From an uncultured Oscillospiraceae bacterium (GTDB lineage: Bacteria; Bacillota; Clostridia; Oscillospirales; Acutalibacteraceae): a stretch of DNA of 64,000 nucleotides. The stretch is taken from contig CABUFC010000002.1 of assembly GCA_902490735.1 (NCBI GenBank), positions 229,393 to 293,392 on the forward strand, written 5' to 3'. Positions within the stretch are counted from its first letter, which is position 1, and the number at the start of each line of letters is the position of its first letter. The translations under genes and the position numbers were made by a program. Below the pieces are notes generated by a model that was not told where the DNA came from, did no database searches, and saw only the letters and a program-made list of their open reading frames with translations. Of this stretch, positions 8,492 through 16,707 are shown piece after piece.

Positions 8492-9828
8492 GCGTAACTT
8501 ACGATTGGAAAAAGACATTAGCGCCCGAAAAGCCTTACAATTACGAATACCATAAAACCATGATGACCGAAATGAAGTTAACCGAAAAAACAGATGCCGG
8601 CCTTGTGGTTTTGATGGATTTTAAAGTAGCGCTTGAAAAAATAGAGGCGCTCGATAAAATCACCCTTCATTGTCCTAAAATTGTATTTTTATCCGGGCTT
8701 TTCGGATCAGGCGAAAAAAGCGGATATCCTGCCATTTTTGAAATAGTAAGCGAGCTTAAATTGCCAGAGCATTCATCGGCACAGGAAAGCTTTAATTGGT
8801 TTTTTATGAAAGCGTCCGAATTTAATACCAAAATTTCCGTAAAAATCGATATGGTTTCGGGATACGATGACAGCAGTCTTATTGACGCATATTATGACAA
8901 AAACCTTTTAATTAAGGATAAACATGGCAATTTAATTAAAATTGGCGGCGCATATAAAATTAATCTTTTAAAAGAGGATGAGCAGCAATTACTGCTGCGC
9001 CGAATTGATAAATTTATAGATAATTTTAATCTTAAAAAAACAGGCGTTGTTTTAATAGAAAATTTCGGGTATTTTAAAAACGATGAAATATCGCTTGATG
9101 AATTTTCCAGTGTTCGCAGTAAAGTGATAAAATACTTTAAAAAATCAGGTGTCGACGTGGTGCTCGACTACCTTTACTATGAAGCAAAAAACGGCGGCGA
9201 AAAAAATGATTGTAACGTTGGGCAAATTCCGGCAGTAATGAACTTATCGCAAAGCCTTATAGATTATATGGAGCGCCCGGCAAACCTTTTGTGTGCAGTT
9301 ACGGTTACTCACCGCTTTAAAGAATGCGAAAGCTCGCAAATGGGCAAACTGTTTGCAATGAGTTCAAACTTAAAAGATATTTTTAGTCTTCCGGACTATA
9401 AAGAAAAAATATTCGAAGAGTTTTGCACAAAAACGCTAAAATATTTTTTGCTTAATTCTCTTGATAGAATCTCCGCAAGCGTAACAAGTAAAGATACCGT
9501 AGTGAATTTTACAAAAAATACTGCCACTTTTTTAGCTGAGGACCGGCTTACAATAAACGGCGTAACGGCAAAAATCGGCAACGAATTTGTTTTGCCAACC
9601 TTTTGGTACGACCATGACACCGCGGTAGTTTATACTGAAAAAGGCGGCAGGTGCGACTGGAACCTCAGCAAAATATTGGGCTTTTCAAGCAGTCAAAATA
9701 TTGTTTTGTGCGAGCTTACAAGTGAGGGTCTTAGCGCCAAGAAAAAGTTTTTAAGCTTAAAAGACGGTATGCTTGAACTTGATTTAAACCCGGGCGAAAA
9801 AAGAGCCTACCTTATTTCAAGAATGTAA
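8488..9828 (+). CDS. Uncharacterised GH101-like TIM-barrel protein
   Basis: A 446-residue protein without signal peptide, so probably cytosolic. The central part (about 60-300) reads like a divergent glycoside hydrolase barrel: the strand KIVFLSGLFGSGEKSGYP, the IDMVSGYDDSS and KDKHGNLIKIGGAY segments, and VVLIENFGYF recall endo-alpha-N-acetylgalactosaminidase family GH101 (which has a GHDSGYP-like strand and a YDDAY...DPDG...GGVW region). The C-terminal 120 residues look like a beta-sandwich. I cannot confirm catalytic acids, so hydrolase activity is a guess. It overlaps ispF by four bases and starts behind GGAGG. Confidence 0.5.
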   Translation: MSVTYDWKKTLAPEKPYNYEYHKTMMTEMKLTEKTDAGLVVLMDFKVALEKIEALDKITLHCPKIVFLSGLFGSGEKSGYPAIFEIVSELKLPEHSSAQESFNWFFMKASEFNTKISVKIDMVSGYDDSSLIDAYYDKNLLIKDKHGNLIKIGGAYKINLLKEDEQQLLLRRIDKFIDNFNLKKTGVVLIENFGYFKNDEISLDEFSSVRSKVIKYFKKSGVDVVLDYLYYEAKNGGEKNDCNVGQIPAVMNLSQSLIDYMERPANLLCAVTVTHRFKECESSQMGKLFAMSSNLKDIFSLPDYKEKIFEEFCTKTLKYFLLNSLDRISASVTSKDTVVNFTKNTATFLAEDRLTINGVTAKIGNEFVLPTFWYDHDTAVVYTEKGGRCDWNLSKILGFSSSQNIVLCELTSEGLSAKKKFLSLKDGMLELDLNPGEKRAYLISRM

Positions 9829-9881
9829 TAACTAAAAAACCTTACGCATATTTTTAATAAGAAACACTGCGGAGGTTTTTT

Positions 9882-10313
9882 ATGTTTTATTTTTGCACCA
9901 CCAAAAAAAGGCTTATAATTGTGGCGTCGATTTTAGCTGTTCTTTTATCGACCGTTACGGTAATGACGGTAACCGCACTTGCAAAAGGCGGCACGCCGGT
10001 TGACAGGGTGGAGTTTTTAAAAACGCTGGGTTATACGGTGGATAGCAAATATAAGGAAGAACAGCAGGAGATTGACATACCGGAAGAATTTTCCGATGTT
10101 TACAATAATTATAACGAACTGCAAAAAAGAAACGGTTACGATTTGTCCAAATACAAAGGCTTTAGTTTAACCCAATACACTTTAAAAATTGATGATGCAC
10201 AGCAAGATAATATCTTTGCTCATATTTTGGTTTATAAAAACAAAATTGTCGGCGGCGATATATCGTCGACTTCAATAGACGGCACTATGAAAGGACTCAA
10301 TAATGAGACTTGA
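9882..10313 (+). CDS. DUF4830 single-pass membrane/secreted protein
   Basis: A 143-residue protein with an N-terminal transmembrane or signal segment (IIVASILAVLLSTVTVMTVTAL) and a DUF4830-like extracellular domain: RVEFLKTLGYTVD, IPEEFSDVYNNYNELQKRNGYDLSKYKG, YTLKI and VYKNKIVGGDISS. The function of the domain is unknown. It starts behind GCGGAGG and its end overlaps the next gene by 11 bases. Confidence 0.7.
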   Translation: MFYFCTTKKRLIIVASILAVLLSTVTVMTVTALAKGGTPVDRVEFLKTLGYTVDSKYKEEQQEIDIPEEFSDVYNNYNELQKRNGYDLSKYKGFSLTQYTLKIDDAQQDNIFAHILVYKNKIVGGDISSTSIDGTMKGLNNET

Positions 10314-11004
10314 TAAAATGCTTTGTGACAATACAAAGTATTCTCGAAGCGAACTAAAAAAGCTTATAAAAAAAAGACAGGTTTTTGTTAACGGCGTGCT
10401 TGCAAAAACTCCGGAGCAAAAGGTAGATTATACCGATGACATCTATCTTTTGGGTGAAAAGGTTTTTATAAAACGGTTCATTTATTTAAAAATGAATAAA
10501 CCGGCAGGCGTTTTAACCGCCGCTAGAGACCGTCAAAAAACGGTCATGGACCTTATGCCCGAAGATTTTTACAAAAAGGATTTATTTCCTGTTGGAAGAC
10601 TTGATAAAGACACAACCGGTGTACTTATTTTCACTAACGACGGCGCTTTGGCACATAAACTTCTCTCTCCTAAAAGTCACGTTAAAAAAGTATACGAAGT
10701 TTATGTGGACAAACCCTTAAGCTTAGACCTTCCCGAAAAATTTTCGAAGCCTCTAAAATTTTACGATGGCACTGAAATTCGTCCGTCAGAGCTTGAAATA
10801 ATAGAAGAAAACAAAGCTTTGCTTACCATTTGTGAAGGCAAATACCATCAGGTTAAAAGAATGTTCGGACTTTTTTCATATAAGGTAGAAAAGCTTCACA
10901 GAAAAAGCTTTGCGGGTATTAGCGCTGACGATTTACCCGAAGGCGAAATACGCGAAATAAACGCGGCGGAAAAAAATCTTCTTCTTAGTACAAATTCATT
11001 ATAA
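10303..11004 (+). CDS. rsuA: RsuA-family 16S rRNA pseudouridine synthase
   Basis: A 233-residue protein with an N-terminal S4 RNA-binding domain (MRLDKMLCDNTKYSRSELKKLIKKRQVFVNG) and a catalytic domain containing GRLDKDTTGVLIFTNDG, where Asp is the nucleophile, plus CEGKYHQVKRMFG. These mark the RsuA/RluB/RluE/RluF group. It most likely isomerises one uridine of 16S rRNA, but RluB-type 23S specificity cannot be excluded. AAAGGA lies seven bases before the ATG, inside the preceding gene. Confidence 0.88.
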   Translation: MRLDKMLCDNTKYSRSELKKLIKKRQVFVNGVLAKTPEQKVDYTDDIYLLGEKVFIKRFIYLKMNKPAGVLTAARDRQKTVMDLMPEDFYKKDLFPVGRLDKDTTGVLIFTNDGALAHKLLSPKSHVKKVYEVYVDKPLSLDLPEKFSKPLKFYDGTEIRPSELEIIEENKALLTICEGKYHQVKRMFGLFSYKVEKLHRKSFAGISADDLPEGEIREINAAEKNLLLSTNSL

Positions 11005-11106
11005 TTTACATATGTTTTTTGGCATATTTAACAATTACCCGCAGTTTTGTTGTAATTATACACAAAACTTGTTAATTAACTTTGGATAATTGAGATATTG
11101 TGATTA

Positions 11107-11136
11107 TTGAAAATTTTTGTTAAAATAGAGTATAAC
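11107..11136 (+). promoter_or_regulatory. Possible promoter of the ABC ATPase gene
   Basis: TTGAAA at 11107-11112 and TATAAC at 11131-11136, spacing 18. The 155-base gap before the gene holds AT-rich sequence and no clear terminator for rsuA. Confidence 0.4.
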
Positions 11137-11159
11137 TAAAAATACTGGAGGTTTAATGC

Positions 11160-12320
11160 ATGGCAAGCGTAACGCTTAAAAACATTTATAAAAAATACGC
11201 AGGCGGTGTGGTTGCAGTTTCCGATTTCAATCTTGAAATAAAAGACAAAGAATTTATAATTCTTGTAGGCCCTTCCGGATGCGGAAAATCCACCACTTTG
11301 CGAATGGTCGCGGGACTTGAAGAAATCAGCAGCGGCGAGCTTTATATCGGAGACCGTCTTGTAAACGACGTTGCTCCTAAAGACAGAGATATCGCGATGG
11401 TTTTCCAGAACTATGCTCTTTATCCGCATATGACCGTTTTCGACAATATGGCATTCGGTCTTAAACTTCGCAAAACAAGTAAAGAAGAAATTAAACGTCG
11501 TGTTGAAGAAGCTGCAAGGATTCTTGATATCGATCATCTTTTAGAGAGAAAACCTAAAGCTCTTTCCGGTGGTCAGAGACAGCGTGTTGCACTTGGTCGT
11601 GCAATTGTACGTGAACCTAAGGTTTTCCTTTTGGATGAACCTCTTTCAAACCTCGATGCTAAACTTCGTGCACAAATGAGGACCGAGCTTACAAGAATTC
11701 ACCAAAGACTCGGCACAACATTTATGTATGTTACTCACGACCAGACTGAAGCTATGACCATGGGTACAAGAATCGTTGTTATGAAGGACGGCTTTATCCA
11801 GCAGGTTGATGCTCCTCAGATCCTTTATGATAAACCATGCAATATGTTCGTTGCCGGATTTATCGGATCTCCGCAAATGAACTTCCTCGATGCCGTTGTA
11901 TTAAAAGAAGGCGAAGACTTCTTTGTAGAGTTTGGCAGTGAAGACACTAAAACTCGCGCCGGCGTTAAATACAAAATTAAACTTCCTTCGTATAAAAATG
12001 AAGATAAGCTTGAAAGAAAAGTAGGCCTTTTAGAACCCTACGTAAATAAGCATGTTGTTATGGGCATTCGTCCGGAGCACGTTCATAACGAGCCGGATCT
12101 TTTAAAGAAATTTAAAGACGGCCTTGTTAGTGCAAATGTTGAAGTTACCGAGCTTATGGGTGCCGAGACATATCTATACATGAATTGCGAAGGCCAAAAC
12201 ATAAACGCCCGTGTTGAACCTTCCAACACAGCAAAACCAGGCGACACTATTCAAATCGCCTTAGAGACAGATCGTATTCATTTGTTCGACAAAGACACTG
12301 AAAAAACCATCTGCAATTAA
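11160..12320 (+). CDS. ugpC: Carbohydrate ABC transporter ATPase (MsmX/UgpC type)
   Basis: A 386-residue MalK-like ATPase. Walker A GPSGCGKST, Q-loop VFQNYALYPHMTV, signature LSGGQRQRVALGRA, Walker B VFLLDEPLSNLD and H-loop VTHDQTEAM are intact; the C-terminal 150 residues form the OB-type regulatory domain (GIRPEHV...INARVEPSN). No permease or binding protein is adjacent. In Firmicutes such orphan ATPases (MsmX) serve several sugar importers, so I infer a shared multi-sugar ATPase. Two ATGs are available; 11160 has GGAGG eight bases upstream. Confidence 0.93.
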   Translation: MASVTLKNIYKKYAGGVVAVSDFNLEIKDKEFIILVGPSGCGKSTTLRMVAGLEEISSGELYIGDRLVNDVAPKDRDIAMVFQNYALYPHMTVFDNMAFGLKLRKTSKEEIKRRVEEAARILDIDHLLERKPKALSGGQRQRVALGRAIVREPKVFLLDEPLSNLDAKLRAQMRTELTRIHQRLGTTFMYVTHDQTEAMTMGTRIVVMKDGFIQQVDAPQILYDKPCNMFVAGFIGSPQMNFLDAVVLKEGEDFFVEFGSEDTKTRAGVKYKIKLPSYKNEDKLERKVGLLEPYVNKHVVMGIRPEHVHNEPDLLKKFKDGLVSANVEVTELMGAETYLYMNCEGQNINARVEPSNTAKPGDTIQIALETDRIHLFDKDTEKTICN

Positions 12321-12330
12321 ATTTCAATTG

Positions 12331-12361
12331 TCGCCCCGAAGCTTTGCTTTGGGGCGATTTA
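12331..12361 (+). terminator. Terminator after the ABC ATPase gene
   Basis: Twelve-bp stem TCGCCCCGAAGC/GCTTTGGGGCGA with one G-T pair and a 3-base loop; the T tract is broken (TTTATG). Confidence 0.75.
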
Positions 12362-12421
12362 TGTTGATTTTTTTTACTCTTTTTGGTATGATATGTTTAT
12401 AAAATATAGAAGGACACACCA

Positions 12422-12856
12422 ATGAGAAATAAAAAGGTATTTGATAAAGTCCTGCTTAAATATATGTTTGTGGGATTTTTAAATACAATTGTCGGCCAGG
12501 GCCTTGTTTTTTTGCTTATAAATTTTACTGAACTAGGCCTTTGGGGATCAACGGCTATAGGATATGCCGCAGGAAGCACTGTAGGCTATATATGCAATAA
12601 GCGGTTTACATTTAAAATAAAGGCTTTTGATTCGCACGAATTGTTTGTATATATAATTAATGTAGCCGCCTGCTACTTTTTGGCATACGGTATTGCAGAA
12701 CCGTTTACCGAAATGATATTATCAAAAGCCCTTTCAAATAAAGCGGAAAATAATATTGCGGCGGGTATTGGCCTTTTATTCTTTGTGATTTTTAATTATT
12801 TGGGTCAACGATTTGTTGTATTTAAAAATAAGGAAGATGACGATGATAAACAATGA
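12422..12856 (+). CDS. GtrA-family membrane protein
   Basis: A 144-residue protein with four predicted membrane helices and the GtrA signature near the start (YMFVGFLNTIVGQGLVFLLIN) and GYICNKRFTFK after helix two. GtrA proteins are thought to flip or present lipid-linked sugars for surface glycosylation. AAGGA precedes the ATG. The last 14 bases overlap the next gene. Confidence 0.85.
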   Translation: MRNKKVFDKVLLKYMFVGFLNTIVGQGLVFLLINFTELGLWGSTAIGYAAGSTVGYICNKRFTFKIKAFDSHELFVYIINVAACYFLAYGIAEPFTEMILSKALSNKAENNIAAGIGLLFFVIFNYLGQRFVVFKNKEDDDDKQ

Positions 12857-13172
12857 ATTAGCTACAAAATGCGGTTTTAAAGTGTTAAATGAAGGCGAAA
12901 ATAAAGAAGTGACATCCGTTTACTGCTGCGACCTTTTGTCGGTAGTAATGGGAAAAGCCAAAAGCGGCTCGGCTTGGGTTACTGTTATGGGCAATATCAA
13001 TTCCGCGGCTGTAGCGGTACTTGCGGATATTTCGGTTATTGTTTTGGCGGAGGGATCTTCTGTAAGCGAAGAATTGCTTGAAAAAGTTAAGGAAGAGGAA
13101 ATAACACTTTTAAAGTCCGACAAGCCTGTTTTTGAAACCGCCAAAAAAATATTTGAGGAATTAAATGGCTGA
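12843..13172 (+). CDS. DRTGG-domain protein
   Basis: A 109-residue protein resembling the DRTGG domain: LATKCGFKVLNEGENKEVTSVYCCDLLSVVMGKAKSGSAWVTVMGNINSAAVAVLADISVIVLAEG, then a helix pair. The domain's ligand is unknown. I choose ATG 12843, six bases after AGGAAG; ATG 12837 abuts that site and an even earlier start (12813) has none. It is followed with overlap by the PHP gene, a linkage I recall from Clostridia, which suggests a joint but unknown role. Confidence 0.75.
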   Translation: MINNELATKCGFKVLNEGENKEVTSVYCCDLLSVVMGKAKSGSAWVTVMGNINSAAVAVLADISVIVLAEGSSVSEELLEKVKEEEITLLKSDKPVFETAKKIFEELNG

Positions 13173-13881
13173 CTTTTTTTATGATCTGCATATTCATTCG
13201 TGCTTGTCTCCTTGCGGGGATGAGGATAATACCCCTTGCAATATTGCCGGTATGGCGGCGGTGCAAGGGCTGAATATTATTGCGCTTTGCGACCATAATT
13301 CTGCTAAGAATTGTCCGGCCACTGCGGCAGCTGCGAAGCAATACGGGCTTTTGTTTATTCCCGGCATGGAAGTTACCACTGTTGAAGAAGTGCATGTCGT
13401 TAGCCTTTTTAAAAGCCTTGAAGCGGCGCTTGAATTCGATAAAGAAATTTACAAGCACTTAATTAAAGTAAGAAATAATCCGGAAATTTTCGGGCATCAA
13501 TATTTGTACGATGAAAATGATCATATTATAGGCGAAGAGGAAAACCTGCTTATTAATGCTACGGATATCGAATTTACTAAACTGTTTTCTATGGTGGAAG
13601 CGTTTGGCGGAGCGGCATTTCCGGCGCATATAGATAAAGATTCAAACTCGCTTTTTGCAAATCTCGGATTTATTCCACCGGAAAGCACCTTTAAAACCGT
13701 GGAAGTTAAAAATCCGGCGCAATTTATGCATTTAAAAGAACAATTTTCCTATCTTAAAGATTGTATGGTTCTTTACGATTCAGACGCACACTATCTTGAA
13801 CACATTTCGCCGGCAAAGAATACAATTGAGCTTGATGCGCTTTCGCACTTAAGTCTGATAAATAAAATTAAACAGGTATAA
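13165..13881 (+). CDS. PHP-domain phosphoesterase
   Basis: A 238-residue PHP protein: YDLHIHSCLSPCGDED gives the first HxH metal motif, ALCDHNSAKN the next ligand, GMEVTTVEEVHVVS a Glu and His, AAFPAHIDKDSNS and LYDSDAHYLEHI the last ones. PHP domains are trinuclear metallophosphoesterases acting on small phosphate esters, nucleotides or DNA. The substrate cannot be predicted. The start overlaps the DRTGG gene by eight bases. Confidence 0.85.
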   Translation: MADFFYDLHIHSCLSPCGDEDNTPCNIAGMAAVQGLNIIALCDHNSAKNCPATAAAAKQYGLLFIPGMEVTTVEEVHVVSLFKSLEAALEFDKEIYKHLIKVRNNPEIFGHQYLYDENDHIIGEEENLLINATDIEFTKLFSMVEAFGGAAFPAHIDKDSNSLFANLGFIPPESTFKTVEVKNPAQFMHLKEQFSYLKDCMVLYDSDAHYLEHISPAKNTIELDALSHLSLINKIKQV

Positions 13882-13884
13882 AAT

Positions 13885-13928
13885 CTCTTTTGTTACAGAT
13901 AATATAATTACGATTTGTAACAAAGGAG
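13885..13928 (+). promoter_or_regulatory. Long hairpin whose 3' arm contains the spoVT ribosome binding site
   Basis: Bases 13885-13897 (CTCTTTTGTTACA) pair with 13916-13928 (TGTAACAAAGGAG) over 13 bp with one G-T pair and an 18-base loop. The descending arm holds AAAGGAG, the spoVT ribosome binding site, and a TTTTTT tract follows before the ATG. It can act as a terminator of the PHP gene, as a translational lid on spoVT, or as a protein operator. Confidence 0.75.
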
Positions 13929-13936
13929 AATTTTTT

Positions 13937-14479
13937 ATGAAAGCGACTGGCATAGTGCGCCGCATTGATGATCTTGGAAGAGTTGTAATACCAAAAGAAA
14001 TCAGGCGAACTTTAAGAATAAGGGTTGGCGACCCGCTTGAAATTTTTACAGGGCATGACGGGGATGTTGTGTTTAAAAAATACTCGCCCGTAGGAGAACT
14101 GGGCCCCGGAACGGCAGACTATGCAGACGCGCTTTTTAAAGGTATAGGAAGACCCATCATAATTGTTGACAGAGACCGCTGTATAGCAGCATCCGGTATT
14201 CAAAAAAGCAGTGTAATATCAAAAAGCATTACAAAAGAAATTGAAAAATCGCTTGACGATAGACGCAGTATTTTTCTTACAGCCGATGCAAAGCCGATAA
14301 ACGCTTTAGAAGATGTTGAAACGCCGGTTTCCGCTTCTGTGCCGGTTATTTCTCAAGGCGACGTTTTGGGCTCTGTAATAATTATTAGCCGCGATTCAAT
14401 GCCGTATTATCCTACCGAAACCGATCGTAAGCTTCTGTCTGTCGCTACTTCCTTTCTTGGGAATACACTTTCTAATTAA
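13937..14479 (+). CDS. spoVT: Stage V sporulation protein T
   Basis: A 180-residue regulator with an N-terminal AbrB-type DNA-binding domain (MKATGIVRRIDDLGRVVIPKEIRRTLRIRVGDPLEIF) and a C-terminal GAF-like domain (about 60-178) ending in LSVATSFLGNTLSN. SpoVT is the forespore regulator that tunes sigma-G genes late in sporulation. Length and both domains match B. subtilis SpoVT. A GTATA at 13876-13880 followed 17 bases later by GATAATA faintly resembles a sigma-G promoter. Translation probably depends on opening the hairpin before the ATG. Confidence 0.95.
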   Translation: MKATGIVRRIDDLGRVVIPKEIRRTLRIRVGDPLEIFTGHDGDVVFKKYSPVGELGPGTADYADALFKGIGRPIIIVDRDRCIAASGIQKSSVISKSITKEIEKSLDDRRSIFLTADAKPINALEDVETPVSASVPVISQGDVLGSVIIISRDSMPYYPTETDRKLLSVATSFLGNTLSN

Positions 14480-14495
14480 AAATATGAAAAAGTAC

Positions 14496-14524
14496 TTGCT
14501 TTTTATAATATTATATGATATAAT
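14496..14524 (+). promoter_or_regulatory. Promoter of the rimP-nusA-infB operon
   Basis: TTGCTT at 14496-14501 and TATAAT at 14519-14524 with a 17-base spacer, just after spoVT and shortly before the leader hairpin. Confidence 0.75.
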
Positions 14525-14539
14525 TTTTTGCAGAAAAGG

Positions 14540-14566
14540 AGAGTGGGTTTATAAACCCGCTCTTTT
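14540..14566 (+). promoter_or_regulatory. rimP-leader hairpin/attenuator
   Basis: An 11-bp stem AGAGTGGGTTT/AAACCCGCTCT with a 2-base loop (10 bp if it opens) and a T4 tract lies within about 10-35 bases of the expected transcription start. Firmicute nusA operons often carry a similar AGAGTGGG hairpin that is thought to let NusA control its own operon; that role here is inferred from position. Confidence 0.75.
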
Positions 14567-14605
14567 ATTATTAAAGTGGCAAAATCGCCGCTTTTGGAGG
14601 ACTAA

Positions 14606-15061
14606 ATGAATATATCTGAAACGGTATCAAATCTTATTAAGCCCGAGGTTGAAAAACTCGGTCTTGTGCTTTGGGATGTGCAGTTTGAAAAATCCGGTGC
14701 CTCATATTATTTGCGTATTTTTATCGACAAAGAAGGTGGCGTAGGCATTGACGACTGTCAAGAACTTTCTCATGCCATTGATCCTATTTTAGATGAGGCG
14801 GATCCAATCGAGCCATCGTACTACATGGAAGTAAGCTCTACAGGCCTTGGGAGGAAGCTAAAAACCGACGAGCACTTAAAATATGGGATTGGCAAAGAAG
14901 TTACCGTTAAGCTTTACAAAGCGAAAGACGGTACAAAGCAGTTTTCCGGAGTGCTTAAAAGCTTTGATACTGATAGTATTACACTTGAAATTAACGAAGA
15001 AAGCAAAAAATATTTAAGAAGTGAAATATCTTTGATAAAATTAAACGATGATATTTTTTAG
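14606..15061 (+). CDS. rimP: Ribosome maturation factor RimP
   Basis: A 151-residue protein with the RimP layout: a ferredoxin-like N-domain (LGLVLWDVQFEKSGASYYLRIFIDKEGGVGIDDCQELS) containing the signature YMEVSSTGLGRKLK, and a C-terminal SH3-like domain. RimP assists 30S head assembly. It is first in the nusA operon behind a good GGAGG and 14 bases ahead of nusA. Confidence 0.96.
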   Translation: MNISETVSNLIKPEVEKLGLVLWDVQFEKSGASYYLRIFIDKEGGVGIDDCQELSHAIDPILDEADPIEPSYYMEVSSTGLGRKLKTDEHLKYGIGKEVTVKLYKAKDGTKQFSGVLKSFDTDSITLEINEESKKYLRSEISLIKLNDDIF

Positions 15062-15075
15062 GGGGAATTAAAAAA

Positions 15076-16146
15076 ATGAACAACAAAGAGTTTTTTGAAG
15101 CTTTAAAAATAATGGAAGAAGAAAAGGGCATAGACGAAGAATTTCTTTGCGAAAAGATTTCAGCCGCTATTGTTACTTCTTTAAGAAAGGATTACGGCGG
15201 AAGCGATGTCGTTTTTTGTGATATAAACCGAGAAAAACAGACTATAAAAATATATGTGCAAAAAACAGTTGTTGAAGAAGTTGCCGACCCCTTTGCCGAG
15301 ATGACATTGGAAGAAGCATTAAAGCATAAAAAGAATCCGAAAATCGGTGATGTAATTAAAATCACATTAAATCCCAAACAGTTCGGAAGAATTATTGCAC
15401 AAACAGCTAAGCATGTTATTCGGCAGGGTATTCGTGAAGGTGAAAGAAGCAAAACTTTAGCCGATTTTCAAAGCAAAAACCACGAGCTTGTAACGGCGGT
15501 TGTTAATAGTATCGACCCCAAAACACTGAATGCTCAAATTACTATCGGCAAAGGAGAAGCTACACTTGTAAGAGCCGAGCAGGTACCCGACGAAGTGCTT
15601 CACGAGGGTGACCACGTAAAAGTATTTATTGTTGACGTTAAAGACAGTGAAAAAGGTCCAAAAGCAATTATTTCCCGCACACATCCGGGTCTTGTTAAAA
15701 GACTTTTCGAGCTTGAAGTGCCTGAAATTGCAGAAGGCATTATTGAAATTAAGTCCATTTCCCGTCAAGCGGGCGCCAGAACCAAAATGGCTGTATATTG
15801 TGCTAATCCGGATATCGATTCTATCGGCGCATGCATAGGCCAGCGCGGTGAACGCGTAAATAGAATAGTTGAGGAGCTTGGCGGCGAAAAAATCGATATA
15901 GTAAAATACTCTGAAGATCCTGTTGAGTTTGTATCAGCCGCATTATCGCCCGCAAAGGTTGTATCGGTTGAAATTTTAAGTGAAAACCCCAATGCCTGCC
16001 GCGCTACCGTGCCGGATAGTCAACTGTCGTTGGCTATAGGCAACAAAGGCCAAAACGTTCGCCTTGCCGCAAGGCTTACCAATTTTAAAATCGATATTCG
16101 CCCCGAAAGCGGTTATTACGGCGAAGGCGATGAAAGCGTAGAATAA
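15076..16146 (+). CDS. nusA: Transcription termination/antitermination factor NusA
   Basis: A 356-residue NusA: N-terminal RNA polymerase-binding domain (about 1-130), S1 domain (VTAVVNSIDPKTLNAQITIGKGEATL...GDHVKVFIVDV), and two KH domains (ACIGQRGERVNRIVEELGGEKIDIVKY and LAIGNKGQNVRLAARLTNFKIDI). It lacks the C-terminal acidic repeats of E. coli NusA, as is normal for Firmicutes. It modulates pausing, intrinsic termination and antitermination, so the many in-operon hairpins in this region are likely targets. AGGGGGA precedes the ATG. Confidence 0.98.
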   Translation: MNNKEFFEALKIMEEEKGIDEEFLCEKISAAIVTSLRKDYGGSDVVFCDINREKQTIKIYVQKTVVEEVADPFAEMTLEEALKHKKNPKIGDVIKITLNPKQFGRIIAQTAKHVIRQGIREGERSKTLADFQSKNHELVTAVVNSIDPKTLNAQITIGKGEATLVRAEQVPDEVLHEGDHVKVFIVDVKDSEKGPKAIISRTHPGLVKRLFELEVPEIAEGIIEIKSISRQAGARTKMAVYCANPDIDSIGACIGQRGERVNRIVEELGGEKIDIVKYSEDPVEFVSAALSPAKVVSVEILSENPNACRATVPDSQLSLAIGNKGQNVRLAARLTNFKIDIRPESGYYGEGDESVE

Positions 16147-16147
16147 A

Positions 16148-16411
16148 ATGAAAAAAACGCCGTTACGTATGTGTGTTTCTTGCAGACAAATGAAAAGTAA
16201 ACAAGAGCTTTTGCGAATTGTTAAAAACAAAGATGGCGAAATCTCAATTGATACTACCGGCAAAGCTTCGGGCAGGGGCGCATATATTTGTAAAGATAAA
16301 ACATGCTTTTTAAAGCTTAAAAAGCAAAAATCACTGGATAGAGTGTTCGGTTGCAGTGTTCAAGACGAAATCTATACACAACTGGAAAGCGAGATATTAA
16401 ATATTGAATGA
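16148..16411 (+). CDS. rnpM: RNase P modulator RnpM (YlxR)
   Basis: An 87-residue YlxR protein with the family core MCVSCRQMKSKQELLRIVKN and GKASGRGAYICKDKTCF. YlxR binds RNase P RNA and modulates its activity in B. subtilis (RnpM). The ATG follows the nusA stop by one base and has no strong ribosome binding site, which points to coupled translation. Confidence 0.93.
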   Translation: MKKTPLRMCVSCRQMKSKQELLRIVKNKDGEISIDTTGKASGRGAYICKDKTCFLKLKKQKSLDRVFGCSVQDEIYTQLESEILNIE

Positions 16412-16706
16412 TTTTTGTCAGTTTTTAGGTATATGCAGAAAAGCCGGCAAGCTTATTTACGGCACCGAAAGTGTTAAAAAAAGCTTAGCGGAAAATAAAG
16501 CAAAGCTTATTATAATTTCAAGCAATATATCTGAAAAAACCGAAAAAGAATTGAATTTTTTTGCAAAAAAGAACAACATTCCCGTAGTAAGAACCGGTTT
16601 TAATACAAATGAGTTGTCAAAAGCCACCGGCACTGTAGCAGGTGTTTTTGCAGTGATTGACAGCGGTTTTGCAAAACGAATTATTGAATTAGGAGGCACC
16701 TTATAA
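16404..16706 (+). CDS. ylxQ: L7Ae-family RNA-binding protein YlxQ
   Basis: A 100-residue L7Ae/L30e-fold protein (LGICRKAGKLIYGTESVKKSLAENKAKLIIISSN... NIPVVRTGFNTNELSKATG). These small proteins recognise kink-turn RNA; YlxQ is a conserved member of the nusA-infB operon. The TTG start at 16404 overlaps the rnpM end by eight bases. The precise RNA target is unknown. Confidence 0.92.
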   Translation: MNDFCQFLGICRKAGKLIYGTESVKKSLAENKAKLIIISSNISEKTEKELNFFAKKNNIPVVRTGFNTNELSKATGTVAGVFAVIDSGFAKRIIELGGTL

Positions 16707-16707
16707 C

